Source of the DNA: OCS155 cluster bacterium AG-426-D23
GTDB taxonomy: Bacteria; Actinomycetota; Acidimicrobiia; Actinomarinales; Actinomarinaceae
DNA length: 64,000 bases
Direction of reading: 5' to 3'
Assembly: GCA_003213165.1 (NCBI GenBank)
Contig: QCNO01000001.1
Location: forward strand, 1-64,000
The notes beneath the pieces are model-generated. The model was not told where the DNA came from and did not search any database. It saw only the letters and a list, made by a program, of their open reading frames with translations. Positions 19,432-30,042 of this stretch are shown here, piece by piece (position 1 is the stretch's first letter; each line of letters opens with the position of its first letter). A program made the translations under genes and the position numbers.

Positions 19432-21607
19432 CTTTCAATCAAATAAAATTGTGAATGTATTTCCGTTTGCAATTCTCTTAATTTTTTTAAGAATTGATTT
19501 AATACTTCTTAATACACTCCCAACAGGTGGTGATATGGGTGCTCATATCGTACCAACTAAATTTTTTGTTGAAGAGCTTTTTTACAATTTTAAAATTAGT
19601 GGTTGGTCAAATGATTGGTTTGCAGGATATCCAGCATACTATTTCTATTTTCCATTACCGCCTTCTATTGTTGCAATTTTAAATCTTATTCTTCCCTTCA
19701 ATATCTCATTTAAAATTATGGTCTTAATTGCTTTAGTTCTTCTAGTTATTTCTATAGAAAAGTTAATAAACTTCAAAATTGGTACTTTATCTTATATCGG
19801 GTTTGCTGGGGGGTTGTTATATTTATTAACTGAGTCTTTTACTATTTTTGGGGGTAATCTAGCATCGTCTCTTGCAGGCCAGTACTCATTCACATATTCT
19901 CTAGCATTTGCAAATTTATCAATTTATTACATACGTAATAACTTGATCAAGCACTCAGTCATTAAAGGGTCTGTATTGTTGGGATTATCTTTGCTTTCTC
20001 ACATAATTCCATTTTTAATCTACACACCGCTATTTTTTATTTATTTTTTGTCTTCAAAATCTATAAATCTTGAGAAATTAACTGGGTCATTAATTTTTTT
20101 GTTTCTAACCTTGAGATTCTCTACATCTTTGTTTCTAAATCTAGAATTTACAACAAATATGACATACTCTCCTTACACAAAAATTAAAGATTTAATAAAG
20201 CCTGATATCCTACCTTTTGCAATTGCAATATTTTCTTATGGAATTTTTACAGCAGGGAGAAATTTGAAAAATATATTTTTATCTACCGAAATGTACTTAA
20301 TTTTTGTATCAACATTGTTATTTTTTTATGGGCCAGAGGGTGCTTTATGGAATGGAAGATTAGTACCTTTTTTTAATTTGGGTCTAATTATTTTATTTTT
20401 CAAAATCTTTGAAGAGAAAATGGACTTATTAATTGATAGAATAAAACAAAAATATTTGATTATATTGTTTTATCTAATATGTTCATCATTCTTTATTTTT
20501 AATTATGTTCAAAAATGGCAAGAAAGATATGAAATTACAGTTTATTTTATCGCTCTTATAATTTTGCTTTCGTTCATAATTACTATTTATAAACCTAAAT
20601 ATGGATTAGGAATAACTCTAATTGCATTAGTTCTTTCTTCAGTAAATTTCTTACCACATTGGTTGAATTGGAATTTTACGGGATATGATCAAAAAGATGA
20701 CTGGAGCGACATTACAAATTTATACTCTGGATTGAACCAACTTGAGCCTGGAAGAATAATGTGGGAGCCAAATTCAGATTTAAACAAATATGGCACACCT
20801 ATGGTTCTAATGACAATTCCTATGTTTACAAATCATGAAAGTGTAGAGGGTCTTTATTTTGATTCGAGCATAACTACTCCTTTTCACTTTGTGACTGTAT
20901 CTGGTGTTGCAGAAAGTCCATCGAACCCAGTAGGAGGGCTAAGTTATATAAATGGTGACTTTGATAGAGGAGTAAGATACATGAAAGAGTTAGGAGTTGA
21001 TTATTTTATTTCTTATACAGATTCGATTACTGACAAAGCAATAATGTCAGACGAGTTAGAAAATTTATTCCAGAGCTCTCCATTTACAGTTTTTAAAATC
21101 TATTCTGACAAGGTTCAAGTTGTTAATGCTGAAGTAGTAAACTTCAGTCAGCCAGAATTAGTTGAAAGAATTTCTAATTCGATATTTAAACAGGAAAAAA
21201 CTGATAGTTTTTTCAATCTTGCAATGAAAGAATTCAAGTTAGATAATAAAAAAAGAATTATTGAAGGGATAGATATTGAAGAATCTCAAATTCAAAACAG
21301 AATTCCTAGCAAAAAAAGTGATATTAATAATGTCAGAATTTCAAACAACGAAATAACTTTTGAAACAGATCACCCTAACGAACTTCACATTGTCAAAGTA
21401 TCATATTTTCCAAATTGGAAAATAAAAAATGGTTCCGGCCCATATAGATTGTCACCATCATTTATGGGTGTTATACCTTATTCTAACGAAGTAAGTATTA
21501 CGTTCGAAAATACGTTTTTAGAGAAATCCTTAAATATTATTTCGTTAATTATTTTTTTACTTACAGCATATCTTTTTGTATTTAGAATTAAAAAATATGC
21601 TGAATAA
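19421..21607 (+). CDS. Large multi-pass membrane protein, glycosyltransferase/oligosaccharyltransferase-like
   Basis: 728 aa; GGDMGAHIVPTKFFVEEL near the N-terminus, many TM segments, soluble C-terminal domain with KVSYFPNWKI motif. Confidence 0.7.
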   Translation: MKFNFQSNKIVNVFPFAILLIFLRIDLILLNTLPTGGDMGAHIVPTKFFVEELFYNFKISGWSNDWFAGYPAYYFYFPLPPSIVAILNLILPFNISFKIMVLIALVLLVISIEKLINFKIGTLSYIGFAGGLLYLLTESFTIFGGNLASSLAGQYSFTYSLAFANLSIYYIRNNLIKHSVIKGSVLLGLSLLSHIIPFLIYTPLFFIYFLSSKSINLEKLTGSLIFLFLTLRFSTSLFLNLEFTTNMTYSPYTKIKDLIKPDILPFAIAIFSYGIFTAGRNLKNIFLSTEMYLIFVSTLLFFYGPEGALWNGRLVPFFNLGLIILFFKIFEEKMDLLIDRIKQKYLIILFYLICSSFFIFNYVQKWQERYEITVYFIALIILLSFIITIYKPKYGLGITLIALVLSSVNFLPHWLNWNFTGYDQKDDWSDITNLYSGLNQLEPGRIMWEPNSDLNKYGTPMVLMTIPMFTNHESVEGLYFDSSITTPFHFVTVSGVAESPSNPVGGLSYINGDFDRGVRYMKELGVDYFISYTDSITDKAIMSDELENLFQSSPFTVFKIYSDKVQVVNAEVVNFSQPELVERISNSIFKQEKTDSFFNLAMKEFKLDNKKRIIEGIDIEESQIQNRIPSKKSDINNVRISNNEITFETDHPNELHIVKVSYFPNWKIKNGSGPYRLSPSFMGVIPYSNEVSITFENTFLEKSLNIISLIIFLLTAYLFVFRIKKYAE

Positions 21608-22058
21608 TATCATTAATAAACTTACAAAAAGTGACAGCTCATTTGCTGAATTATTTAGAACATATATTGTTGGAGCATTTAATTTAATATTTGGTCTTTT
21701 TTTGAATTATATTTTTCAATTTTTAATTTTAACTATGGTTAGTTTTCCTCTTAGAACTTATTTAACTAATACATTTTCATTTGCAGTAGGTGTTGTAGTT
21801 TCATATTTTTTATCAAGAAAAATTATTTTTCAACTTTCATATCGTGATGGCTCATGGAAGGAGTTCATAAAATATATTTCTGTTAGCTTACTTAATTTAG
21901 GAATCCCAATTCTTGTTTGGTTTTTAATTAATTTATGGAATCCTGAATTTCAAAAAAACGAGTTGTATTACTTGTTAATTACAGTTTTAATTCATGGATC
22001 AATACTTCCAATCAAGTATTTGATTTATAAATTTTTTGTTTTTAAAGACTCTCTATAA
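21600..22058 (+). CDS. GtrA-like membrane protein
   Basis: RTYIVGAFNLIFGLFLNYIFQF... FAVGVVVSYFLSRKIIF; probable start at MLNNIINK inside the longer ORF 21576-22058. Confidence 0.8.
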   Translation: MNNIINKLTKSDSSFAELFRTYIVGAFNLIFGLFLNYIFQFLILTMVSFPLRTYLTNTFSFAVGVVVSYFLSRKIIFQLSYRDGSWKEFIKYISVSLLNLGIPILVWFLINLWNPEFQKNELYYLLITVLIHGSILPIKYLIYKFFVFKDSL

Positions 22059-22759
22059 AAAGCAATTTTTAGTTTAAATAAGCTCTTTAAAGTTCTTGGA
22101 ATTCTTTTATATATAACTGAAACACTTGGTCTTATTTCGTTAATTTTGGCAGGAATTTCTTTAAATTCATTTCCAGTTTTTTCAATTCGAAGTAGTAGCT
22201 CTGTATCAAATAAATCTTGCGTCGAAATCACTGAATTAATATGATTATTTACAGAACTTTTCCTGACTGCTTTCATACCGTGTGTATCAGATAATTTAGT
22301 TTGAAATAAAATTTTTAAAATATAAACAAAAAAATTAGTTGCCAATTTTCGTATTAATCTTCTTCCATCTTCAGAATTGCTCAATCTTTTTGAAGCAATT
22401 AAACCTGCATATTTTTCTTCAAGCAATAAACACTCTTTTAAAAAACTCTCAGAATAATAGTCAATATCAAATGAAATAATCATTTCATTTTTGCATTTCA
22501 AAAACCCTCTTTTAAGTGCTTCACCATAATTTGGATAATCACTTTCAATTAAAATTACATTGGGATTAGATTGTTCAAATTCTCTAGCGAGATTTTTTGT
22601 ATTATCAGTAGACCCATTTTCTGAGATTATAATTTCAAAGTCGACAGATGTTCTTTCACAAATAGAGAGAATATTATTTATTGATTCTGTAAGAATATCT
22701 TCCTCATTATAAATAGGAATCACAATTGAAAAGTTATTAAAACTAGAGTTTGAATCCAT
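22025..22759 (-). CDS. Glycosyltransferase family 2
   Basis: SIVIPIYNEEDILTESI, IISENGSTDNT, ISFDIDY; tail overlaps the GtrA gene. Confidence 0.87.
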   Translation of the reverse strand: MDSNSSFNNFSIVIPIYNEEDILTESINNILSICERTSVDFEIIISENGSTDNTKNLAREFEQSNPNVILIESDYPNYGEALKRGFLKCKNEMIISFDIDYYSESFLKECLLLEEKYAGLIASKRLSNSEDGRRLIRKLATNFFVYILKILFQTKLSDTHGMKAVRKSSVNNHINSVISTQDLFDTELLLRIEKTGNEFKEIPAKINEIRPSVSVIYKRIPRTLKSLFKLKIAFYRESLKTKNL

Positions 22760-22780
22760 GAACAGTACAATAATTGAGTA

Positions 22781-24115
22781 ATGACAAAAAATAAACTAGA
22801 TTTAATTTTTAAATCTTATGATATAAGGGGCATTTATGGTGACAGCATAGACCAAGAGATAGCTTATAAAATTGGCAAAGCTTTTGCAGAATTTGTTCCA
22901 GAGGACAATATTATTGTTGGTCATGACGGGAGAATTTCAAATATTGAAATGCTTGATGCTTTTACTTCTGGAATTAAGCCCACTAATAAAGAAATTATTT
23001 ATGTTGGGTTAGTCCCAACAGATACTGTCTATTCACTATCTGGCTTACTTAAAAAACCAGGGGCAATAATTACCGCTTCACATAATCCAAAAAATTATAA
23101 TGGCTTAAAACTCTGTAATGCTGGCGCAATACCAATAGGTGAAAACTCTGGCCTAATGGATATCAAAAAATTAGCCGATAGAAATGTTGAAATACGTATT
23201 GAGAAATTTCAAAATAATGACAAATACTTAGGTAATGAATATTATGAACATCTCAAAAACTTAGTATCTCCAGAGAGTATTTCACAAAAATTAAATTTTG
23301 GTATTGATGGAGGAAACGGTGTATTTGGTGCAGTATTTGATACTTTAAATAATATATACAAATTTAATGTGAAGTCTATATATTTAGAAGTTGATGGAAA
23401 TTTTCCTAATCATCCTGCTGACCCATCAGACGAAACAAACTTAACCGATTTAAAAAATCTAGTAATAGATAACGACCTAGATTTTGGAATAGCATTTGAT
23501 GGAGATGCCGATAGGGGTGTATTTATAGATAATCTTGGGAGAGTTATTTCAGGGAGTATGATGACAGTGTTAATATCAGAATTTTTATCTACACAAAAAA
23601 ATCAATTTAGAGTAGTCCACAATGTAAACGTCTCTCCGCATGCATTAAATATGATGAAAAACAACAATATTGAATTATATAAATGTAAAGTTGGTCATTC
23701 CAATATAAAAAAAATGATGCGTGATGTAGATGCTGATTTTGGGGGGGAACATAGCGCACATTTTTATTACAGAGATAACTTTTATGCTGATTCTGCAATT
23801 CTCACACTTTTGATATTTATGAAATTGCTCTCCAATAATAAAGATAAACTCAGCTTAATAATTGATAACTATAACTTTCCACCAAGTTCTGGTGAAATAA
23901 ATTTTGCTGTTGAAGATATCAATGAGTCAATTAGTAAAATTGAAAGAATTTTTGAAGGGGAGTTTGATCATACTGATGGACTTAGTTGTCTGCATAAAAA
24001 CTTTTGGTTTAATGTTAGGGGTTCAAATACTGAAAATAAGTTAAGAATTAATATTGAAGCTGATACTCAAGAAATTCTTGACCAAGTTTTAGAAAAAATT
24101 TCGAGTAGTATTTAG
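22781..24115 (+). CDS. Phosphomannomutase/phosphoglucomutase
   Basis: KSYDIRGIYGDSID, GAIITASHNPKNYNGLKL, GIAFDGDADRGVFID, FGGEHSAHFYYRD. Confidence 0.93.
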   Translation: MTKNKLDLIFKSYDIRGIYGDSIDQEIAYKIGKAFAEFVPEDNIIVGHDGRISNIEMLDAFTSGIKPTNKEIIYVGLVPTDTVYSLSGLLKKPGAIITASHNPKNYNGLKLCNAGAIPIGENSGLMDIKKLADRNVEIRIEKFQNNDKYLGNEYYEHLKNLVSPESISQKLNFGIDGGNGVFGAVFDTLNNIYKFNVKSIYLEVDGNFPNHPADPSDETNLTDLKNLVIDNDLDFGIAFDGDADRGVFIDNLGRVISGSMMTVLISEFLSTQKNQFRVVHNVNVSPHALNMMKNNNIELYKCKVGHSNIKKMMRDVDADFGGEHSAHFYYRDNFYADSAILTLLIFMKLLSNNKDKLSLIIDNYNFPPSSGEINFAVEDINESISKIERIFEGEFDHTDGLSCLHKNFWFNVRGSNTENKLRINIEADTQEILDQVLEKISSSI

Positions 24116-24121
24116 TTGTAA

Positions 24122-25111
24122 ATGTTAGAACACGTTTTAAATTTAGGGAATCAGTTAAAAACTGATTTAGATACTTCAGAGGGATTTACATCAGTTGATT
24201 ATGAGAAAATCGTTATTGTGGGCATGGGTGGTTCTGGAGTAGCAGGTGATGTTCTTAAACTTATATTAAATCAATATACCAACATAGATGTAGAAGTTAG
24301 GAAAACATACAATTTAACAAAAACCCAAATTGCAGCCCGACCTTTCTGTTTATTCATTTCATATTCTGGAAATACAGAAGAAACAATAAGTGCTGCTAAA
24401 AATGCAATTGATGAAAATTTGGAATGGGCAGCAATATCAAGTGGGGGAGAGCTTCTAGATTTGGCAACTAAACATAATAAAAAGTTTGTCAAAGTTCCGG
24501 ATGGGCTTCAGCCTAGGGCTGCATTTGGTCTCATGACCAGAGCAGTTGTTAATTATTTACCAAATCAAACTAAAAAGATTTTTATTGATGCATGTGAGGA
24601 AGCTGGAAATTATTTAAATAATTTAACAGAAGACGCTTCAAATGAAGTTTTTGAAATTTCTAAGGATATTGCTAATCAAATAGGAGCGAAAACAGCTGTA
24701 ATTTACGCTGGTTCAGATTTAACGTATTTAGTTGCTCAAAGATGGAAAACACAAATAAATGAAAATTCTAAATCTAAAGCTTATGTTGGATTCATGCCAG
24801 AAGTACACCATAATGAAATACTTTCATGGGAAGCAGACCACGAGGGTTCAAAAAATAATTTTATCTTAATTCTTCTCAGAGGAGACGATCACGAAAAGAT
24901 AGATAATAGATTCGAATTTACAAAGGAGCTAATAGGCTCAAAAGTAGACACCATTGATGTCAGAAATATTTCTTCAGACAATTTAATTATAGATTTATTT
25001 CATTTAGTCTTAATAGGTGATTTAGTAAGTGTTGATTTAGCAAATCAATTAGATATTGATCCGTTTGATATTAAAGCAATTGAAAATTTAAAGAAAAAAT
25101 TAAAAGGGTAG
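24122..25111 (+). CDS. Bifunctional phosphoglucose/phosphomannose isomerase-like SIS protein
   Basis: VIVGMGGSGVAGDVL, FISYSGNTEETISA, LQPRAAFGLMTRA, PEVHHNEILSWE. Confidence 0.88.
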   Translation: MLEHVLNLGNQLKTDLDTSEGFTSVDYEKIVIVGMGGSGVAGDVLKLILNQYTNIDVEVRKTYNLTKTQIAARPFCLFISYSGNTEETISAAKNAIDENLEWAAISSGGELLDLATKHNKKFVKVPDGLQPRAAFGLMTRAVVNYLPNQTKKIFIDACEEAGNYLNNLTEDASNEVFEISKDIANQIGAKTAVIYAGSDLTYLVAQRWKTQINENSKSKAYVGFMPEVHHNEILSWEADHEGSKNNFILILLRGDDHEKIDNRFEFTKELIGSKVDTIDVRNISSDNLIIDLFHLVLIGDLVSVDLANQLDIDPFDIKAIENLKKKLKG

Positions 25112-25114
25112 GTA

Positions 25115-26359
25115 ATGTCAACCATAAAAGATTCAAAATTAGCAAAAATAGGACATGAAGAAGTAAGTTGGGCAAGCAGACAGATGCAAGTTCTAGAAGA
25201 AATAAAAAATGAATTTTCATCAACTAAACCTCTAAACGGCTTAAGTATTGGTGCCTGCATGCATGTAACAAAAGAGACTGCTAACTTAATGCTTACTTTA
25301 AAAGAAGCTGGAGCAAATGTAGCTTTGTGTGCATCCAATCCACTATCTACAAAAGATTCAGTTGCGGCTTATCTTGTCGAAAATGATGTAGAGGTTCATG
25401 CTGTACATGGAGTCTCTAATGAAGAATTCTTTAAACACCTTAACTCTGTTTTAGATACAAAACCTGATATTACGATGGATGATGGGGCAGATCTAGTCAC
25501 ATTATTGCTTACCGACAGATCAGACATTCCAATAATGGGTTCAATGGAAGAAACTACGACTGGAGTAATAAGACTAAAGTCCATGGAAAAGAATAATAAA
25601 CTTCGATTCCCAGTTGTGGCCGTAAATGACTCTGACACAAAGCATTTATTTGATAACAGATTTGGTACAGGTCAAAGTGCAATGGACGGTGTTGTTAGGG
25701 CTACAGATCTTTTAATAGCTGGCTTAAATGTAGTTGTGGTTGGCTTTGGTGATTGTGGAAAAGGGGTTGCAGAGAGAGCCTATGGTATGGGAGCAAAAGT
25801 TACTGTTGTTGAACCAAACTCGGTACGTGCACTAGAAGCTTTAATGCATGGATATGAAGTTAAAAATAGTATTAATGCTGCAAAAATTGCTGATGTTGTT
25901 GTTTCAGTAACTGGAAATATGCATGCACTTGACAAGCAACATTTTGATGTAATGAAAGACGGTGTTGTTTTGGCCAATGCAGGACATTTTGATGTAGAAA
26001 TAAATCTAGAAAGATTAAAAGAAGATAGTTCAGAGGTTGATAGAGTAAGAGAACATGTTGAAAGTTATAAATATGATGGAAAAGAAATATTGGTACTTGC
26101 TGAAGGAAGACTCGTAAATTTAGCTGCTGCTACTGGGCATCCAGCATCCGTTATGGACATGTCATTCGCAAATCAAGCTTTGGCTGCTGAGTGGATTAAA
26201 GAGAACCATAAAACATTGGAAGCAAAAGTATACACCCTTCCAAGTGAAGTTGATTTGAAAATTGCTGCAACAAAATTAGGACTCATGGGTGGAGAGTTAG
26301 AAATACTCACAAAAGAGCAAATTGAATATCTCGACTCTTGGGAGCATGGCACCAGCTAA
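25115..26359 (+). CDS. ahcY: Adenosylhomocysteinase
   Basis: TMDDGADLV, VAVNDSDTKHLFDNRFGTGQSAMDG, VVVGFGDCGKGVAERAYGMGAKVTVVE, MDMSFANQALA. Confidence 0.95.
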   Translation: MSTIKDSKLAKIGHEEVSWASRQMQVLEEIKNEFSSTKPLNGLSIGACMHVTKETANLMLTLKEAGANVALCASNPLSTKDSVAAYLVENDVEVHAVHGVSNEEFFKHLNSVLDTKPDITMDDGADLVTLLLTDRSDIPIMGSMEETTTGVIRLKSMEKNNKLRFPVVAVNDSDTKHLFDNRFGTGQSAMDGVVRATDLLIAGLNVVVVGFGDCGKGVAERAYGMGAKVTVVEPNSVRALEALMHGYEVKNSINAAKIADVVVSVTGNMHALDKQHFDVMKDGVVLANAGHFDVEINLERLKEDSSEVDRVREHVESYKYDGKEILVLAEGRLVNLAAATGHPASVMDMSFANQALAAEWIKENHKTLEAKVYTLPSEVDLKIAATKLGLMGGELEILTKEQIEYLDSWEHGTS

Positions 26360-26361
26360 AT

Positions 26362-28956
26362 TTGAATTTATTTAAAAAAGCACTTTCAGTTGGTAGTGGG
26401 AAGTTAACTTCTGAGCTGAATGGGATTGTTGAAGAGATAAATAAAAAAGAACAATCTTTTGAAAAGTTATCTGATGAAGAAATAAAAATTAATTTTCAAA
26501 ATCTTTCTGAAAAAATTGTTGAATCACCCTCAGATATTGAGGTAGAAGCATTTGCATATATAAGAGAGGCTGCAAAAAGAACACTTAATCAAAGACATTA
26601 TGATGTTCAAATATTCGGAGGACTGGTTCTTCTTAGAAATAAAATATCTGAAATGAAAACTGGTGAAGGCAAAACTCTTGTTTCAACCTTACCAATTTCT
26701 TTAATGGCTTTATATAAAAAAGGAGTTCATGTAGTAACAGTTAATGAATACCTCGCTAAAAGAGACGCAGAGTGGATGAGCCCAATTTATAATTTTTTAG
26801 GTCTTGAAGTAGGTTTAATTTATTCAAATCAAGATTATGAAGAAAAGATTGAAGCATACAAAAAAGACATTACATATGGCACCAACAATGAATTTGGTTT
26901 TGATTATCTCAGAGATAACATGGCAATTTCAAGTGAACAATTAGTTCAAGGAGATTTGTTTTACAGTGTTATTGATGAGGTAGATTCAATACTAGTTGAT
27001 GAAGCAAGAACTCCTTTAATTATCTCCGGCAAGGTAAGTGATTCAACAAAATGGTATACAGAGTTCACCAAGATTGTAAAAGGAATGAAAAGAGATGTTC
27101 ACTATGATATTGATGAAGCTAAAAAACAAGTCCATCCTACTGAATTAGGAATTGAATATGTTGAGTCAAAACTAGGCATCTCAAATTTATACGAAAACTC
27201 TCAAACAAACTTTATTCATTATTTAACAGCATGTCTAAGAGCTAAAACAATATTTGCAAAAGATGTAGATTATATTGTCTCAAATGGCCAAATCAATATT
27301 GTTGATGAATTCACTGGTAGAGTTCTTGAAGGCAGGAGGTATTCAGACGGTTTACATCAAGCATTAGAAGCTAAAGAAAATGTGAGAATTCAAGATGAAA
27401 ATCAAACACTAGCATCAATAACTTATCAAAACTATTTCAGAATGTATGAAAATTTGGCAGGAATGACTGGTACTGCAAAAACTGAAGAAGAAGAGTTTAT
27501 TCAAATATACAATCTTGAGGTTGTTGAAATTCCTACCAACCTACCGATACAAAGAATGGATCAACAGGATGCTGTATATAAAACGAATGAAGCAAAACTA
27601 AACGCAGTTATTGAAGATATTATTGAAAGAAACAAAAAAGGACAACCAATATTATTAGGAACTGTATCTGTTGAAGCTTCAGAAGAAGTATCTAAACAAT
27701 TAACTAGTAAAGGTATTGTCCACAATGTTTTAAATGCAAAAAATCATGAACAGGAAGCGCAAATTATTGCACAGGCGGGAAGATTAGGTGCTGTTACAGT
27801 TGCGACAAACATGGCTGGTAGGGGTGTTGATATAAAATTAGGAGGAAATCCTGAGGAAATAGCATTTCAGTACCAAATAAAAGAAAATAAATTAGACGAC
27901 CCAATGTATTTAGATTCAAAGATACATGAATTGGAGTTTCAAGTATTGGAAGAAAAAAATAAAGTATTAGAACTTGGTGGATTGTACGTCTTAGGTACAG
28001 AGAGGCATGACTCAAGAAGAATTGATAATCAGCTAAGAGGAAGATCTGGTAGGCAGGGGGATCCAGGAGAGTCAAGATTTTATATTTCACTCCAAGATGA
28101 CTTAATGAGAAGATTTCAAGGTGAAAGAATTGAATCAATAATGAATAAACTCAATCTACCAGATGAAGAAAGAATAGAACAATCAATGGTGACTAAAAGT
28201 ATAGAAAGGGCACAAGCTCAGGTTGAATCACTTAATTTCGAAATTAGAAAAAATGTACTTAAATTCGATCAAGTTCTAAATCAACAGAGAGAAGTTATTT
28301 ACAAATGGAGAAGACAACTTCTTAGGTCTGATAGTATCGAAAATTTAATTTCAGAATGGTTTGATGACGTTGTCAGAACTATTTCAAATAATATTGAACT
28401 ACATAAAAAAAATTATGAAAACTTAGAGCATTTTAACCAATTAATTTCTGATGAACTCAGTAATTTATTAAGTGATGGAGTTAAAAAAGAATTTGTAAGA
28501 AATATCGAAATCAATGATCAATTGCAAATTGATAATGAGCTGGAGAAACTTTTTAATAATAATGAATCACAAGATTATGATACATTTTGGAATTTAGCAA
28601 GAGGTTCATCTTTATCATTTGTTGATCAATCCTGGAAGGACCATTTAGCTGAAATGGACTATTTAAGATCTGGAATTGGATTAAGGGCAATGGGTCAAAG
28701 AGATCCTCTTGTTGAGTATCAGAATGAGGGGTATACACTTTTTGAAGACTTAATTGAGAATGTTAAGTTTTCAGTAATTAGAATTCTTATGAATTTTGAT
28801 AAGAGTTTTATCATACAAAATCAAGAAAACAAGGATAATGTAAAGACTACACAAATAATTAAAGATAAGATTGGTAGGAACGATCCTTGCTATTGTGGTT
28901 CAGGTATAAAGTATAAAAAATGCGGAATGGTTGATAAATGTATAAAGAAATCTTAA
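26362..28956 (+). CDS. secA: Preprotein translocase subunit SecA
   Basis: KMKTGEGKTLV-type motif (SEMKTGEGKTLVSTLP), ATNMAGRGVDIKLGG, GRSGRQGDPGESRFY, C-terminal SEC-C RNDPCYCGSGIKYKKC. Likely TTG start at 26362; the track start is 26338. Confidence 0.96.
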   Translation: MNLFKKALSVGSGKLTSELNGIVEEINKKEQSFEKLSDEEIKINFQNLSEKIVESPSDIEVEAFAYIREAAKRTLNQRHYDVQIFGGLVLLRNKISEMKTGEGKTLVSTLPISLMALYKKGVHVVTVNEYLAKRDAEWMSPIYNFLGLEVGLIYSNQDYEEKIEAYKKDITYGTNNEFGFDYLRDNMAISSEQLVQGDLFYSVIDEVDSILVDEARTPLIISGKVSDSTKWYTEFTKIVKGMKRDVHYDIDEAKKQVHPTELGIEYVESKLGISNLYENSQTNFIHYLTACLRAKTIFAKDVDYIVSNGQINIVDEFTGRVLEGRRYSDGLHQALEAKENVRIQDENQTLASITYQNYFRMYENLAGMTGTAKTEEEEFIQIYNLEVVEIPTNLPIQRMDQQDAVYKTNEAKLNAVIEDIIERNKKGQPILLGTVSVEASEEVSKQLTSKGIVHNVLNAKNHEQEAQIIAQAGRLGAVTVATNMAGRGVDIKLGGNPEEIAFQYQIKENKLDDPMYLDSKIHELEFQVLEEKNKVLELGGLYVLGTERHDSRRIDNQLRGRSGRQGDPGESRFYISLQDDLMRRFQGERIESIMNKLNLPDEERIEQSMVTKSIERAQAQVESLNFEIRKNVLKFDQVLNQQREVIYKWRRQLLRSDSIENLISEWFDDVVRTISNNIELHKKNYENLEHFNQLISDELSNLLSDGVKKEFVRNIEINDQLQIDNELEKLFNNNESQDYDTFWNLARGSSLSFVDQSWKDHLAEMDYLRSGIGLRAMGQRDPLVEYQNEGYTLFEDLIENVKFSVIRILMNFDKSFIIQNQENKDNVKTTQIIKDKIGRNDPCYCGSGIKYKKCGMVDKCIKKS

Positions 28957-30042
28957 GCAAAGTTAATACCTTTTATGAAAGATTGATTTCTGCGAAGGAG
29001 TATCTTTGACTTTGAAAATAAAACAAAGAAGCTTGATCAATTAAATCTTGAGATAAACAAAAAAGGATTCTGGGACAATCCGCAGTATGCACAAAAGGTA
29101 TCAATTGAAGCTTCTACTATAGAAAAATTGATAATGTCTTTAAGTAGTTTAGAAAATGACCTCAAAGAGCTTAAAGAATTAATTGAACTTACTGAAGAAG
29201 AAAATATCAATGAAGCAGACTATCAAGATGAAATCAGCAAATTAGAAAATATGATTGAGGAGATTGAAGACGAAGCGCTTTATTTTGATAAGTACGATGA
29301 CTTGAATGCAGTTTTGAGTATAAATGCGGGTGCTGGCGGAGTTGATGCGCATGACTGGGCTGAGATGCTCTTAAGAATGTATACAAGACACCTTTCAAGG
29401 AATAATATAGATCATCAAATTGAAGAAATATCTCAAGGCGAAGAAGCAGGAATTAAGTCAGCATCAATAAGGGTCAATGGATTTAGAGCGTATGCAAATT
29501 TAGAGAGTGAAAGAGGAGTTCATAGATTAGTGAGAATTAGCCCTTTTGATAGTAATAAAAGAAGACACACTAGTTTTGCAGGGGTAGATGTAATCCCTTT
29601 AATTGAAAATAATGACGAAATTAATATTCAAGATGATGAAATAAGAATTGATGTTTATAGATCTTCTGGAGCTGGAGGACAGCATGTAAATACTACTGAT
29701 TCAGCTGTACGAATTACACATATTGATACTGGAATAGTTGTGGCTTGTCAGGCAGAAAGATCTCAGCTTCAAAATAAAACAAGAGCATTAGAACTTTTAA
29801 AGACAAAATTATTGTTAAAAAAAAGAGAAGATGAATTGAAAAAATTAAATGAAATAAGAGGAGATCAGTACGAGGCCGGATGGGGTAGGCAAATTAGGTC
29901 TTATGTACTTCAACCATATCAGCAAGTAAAAGATGCTAGAAACAGTGTCGAGGTAGGCAATGTGCAAAATGTTCTTGATGGAGATATTTCCATATTTATT
30001 AAAGAGTACCTAAAATGGCGTAGACAGGGAATAAATGATTAA
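28938..30042 (+). CDS. prfB: Peptide chain release factor 2, expressed by +1 programmed ribosomal frameshift
   Basis: ATG 28938 frame: MYKEILSKVNTFYERLISAKEYL then TGA (29007-29009); +1 frame continues DFENKTKKLDQLNLEINKKGFWDNP... with GAGGQHVNTTDSAVRI. Slip site AAGGAG TAT CTT TGA C. Confidence 0.95.

Noticed and set aside
28938-29128. prfB as a frameshifted pseudogene or with its start at 29128
   Set aside because: The interruption is the exact RF2 CTT-TGA-C programmed site with an upstream SD-like AAGGAG.
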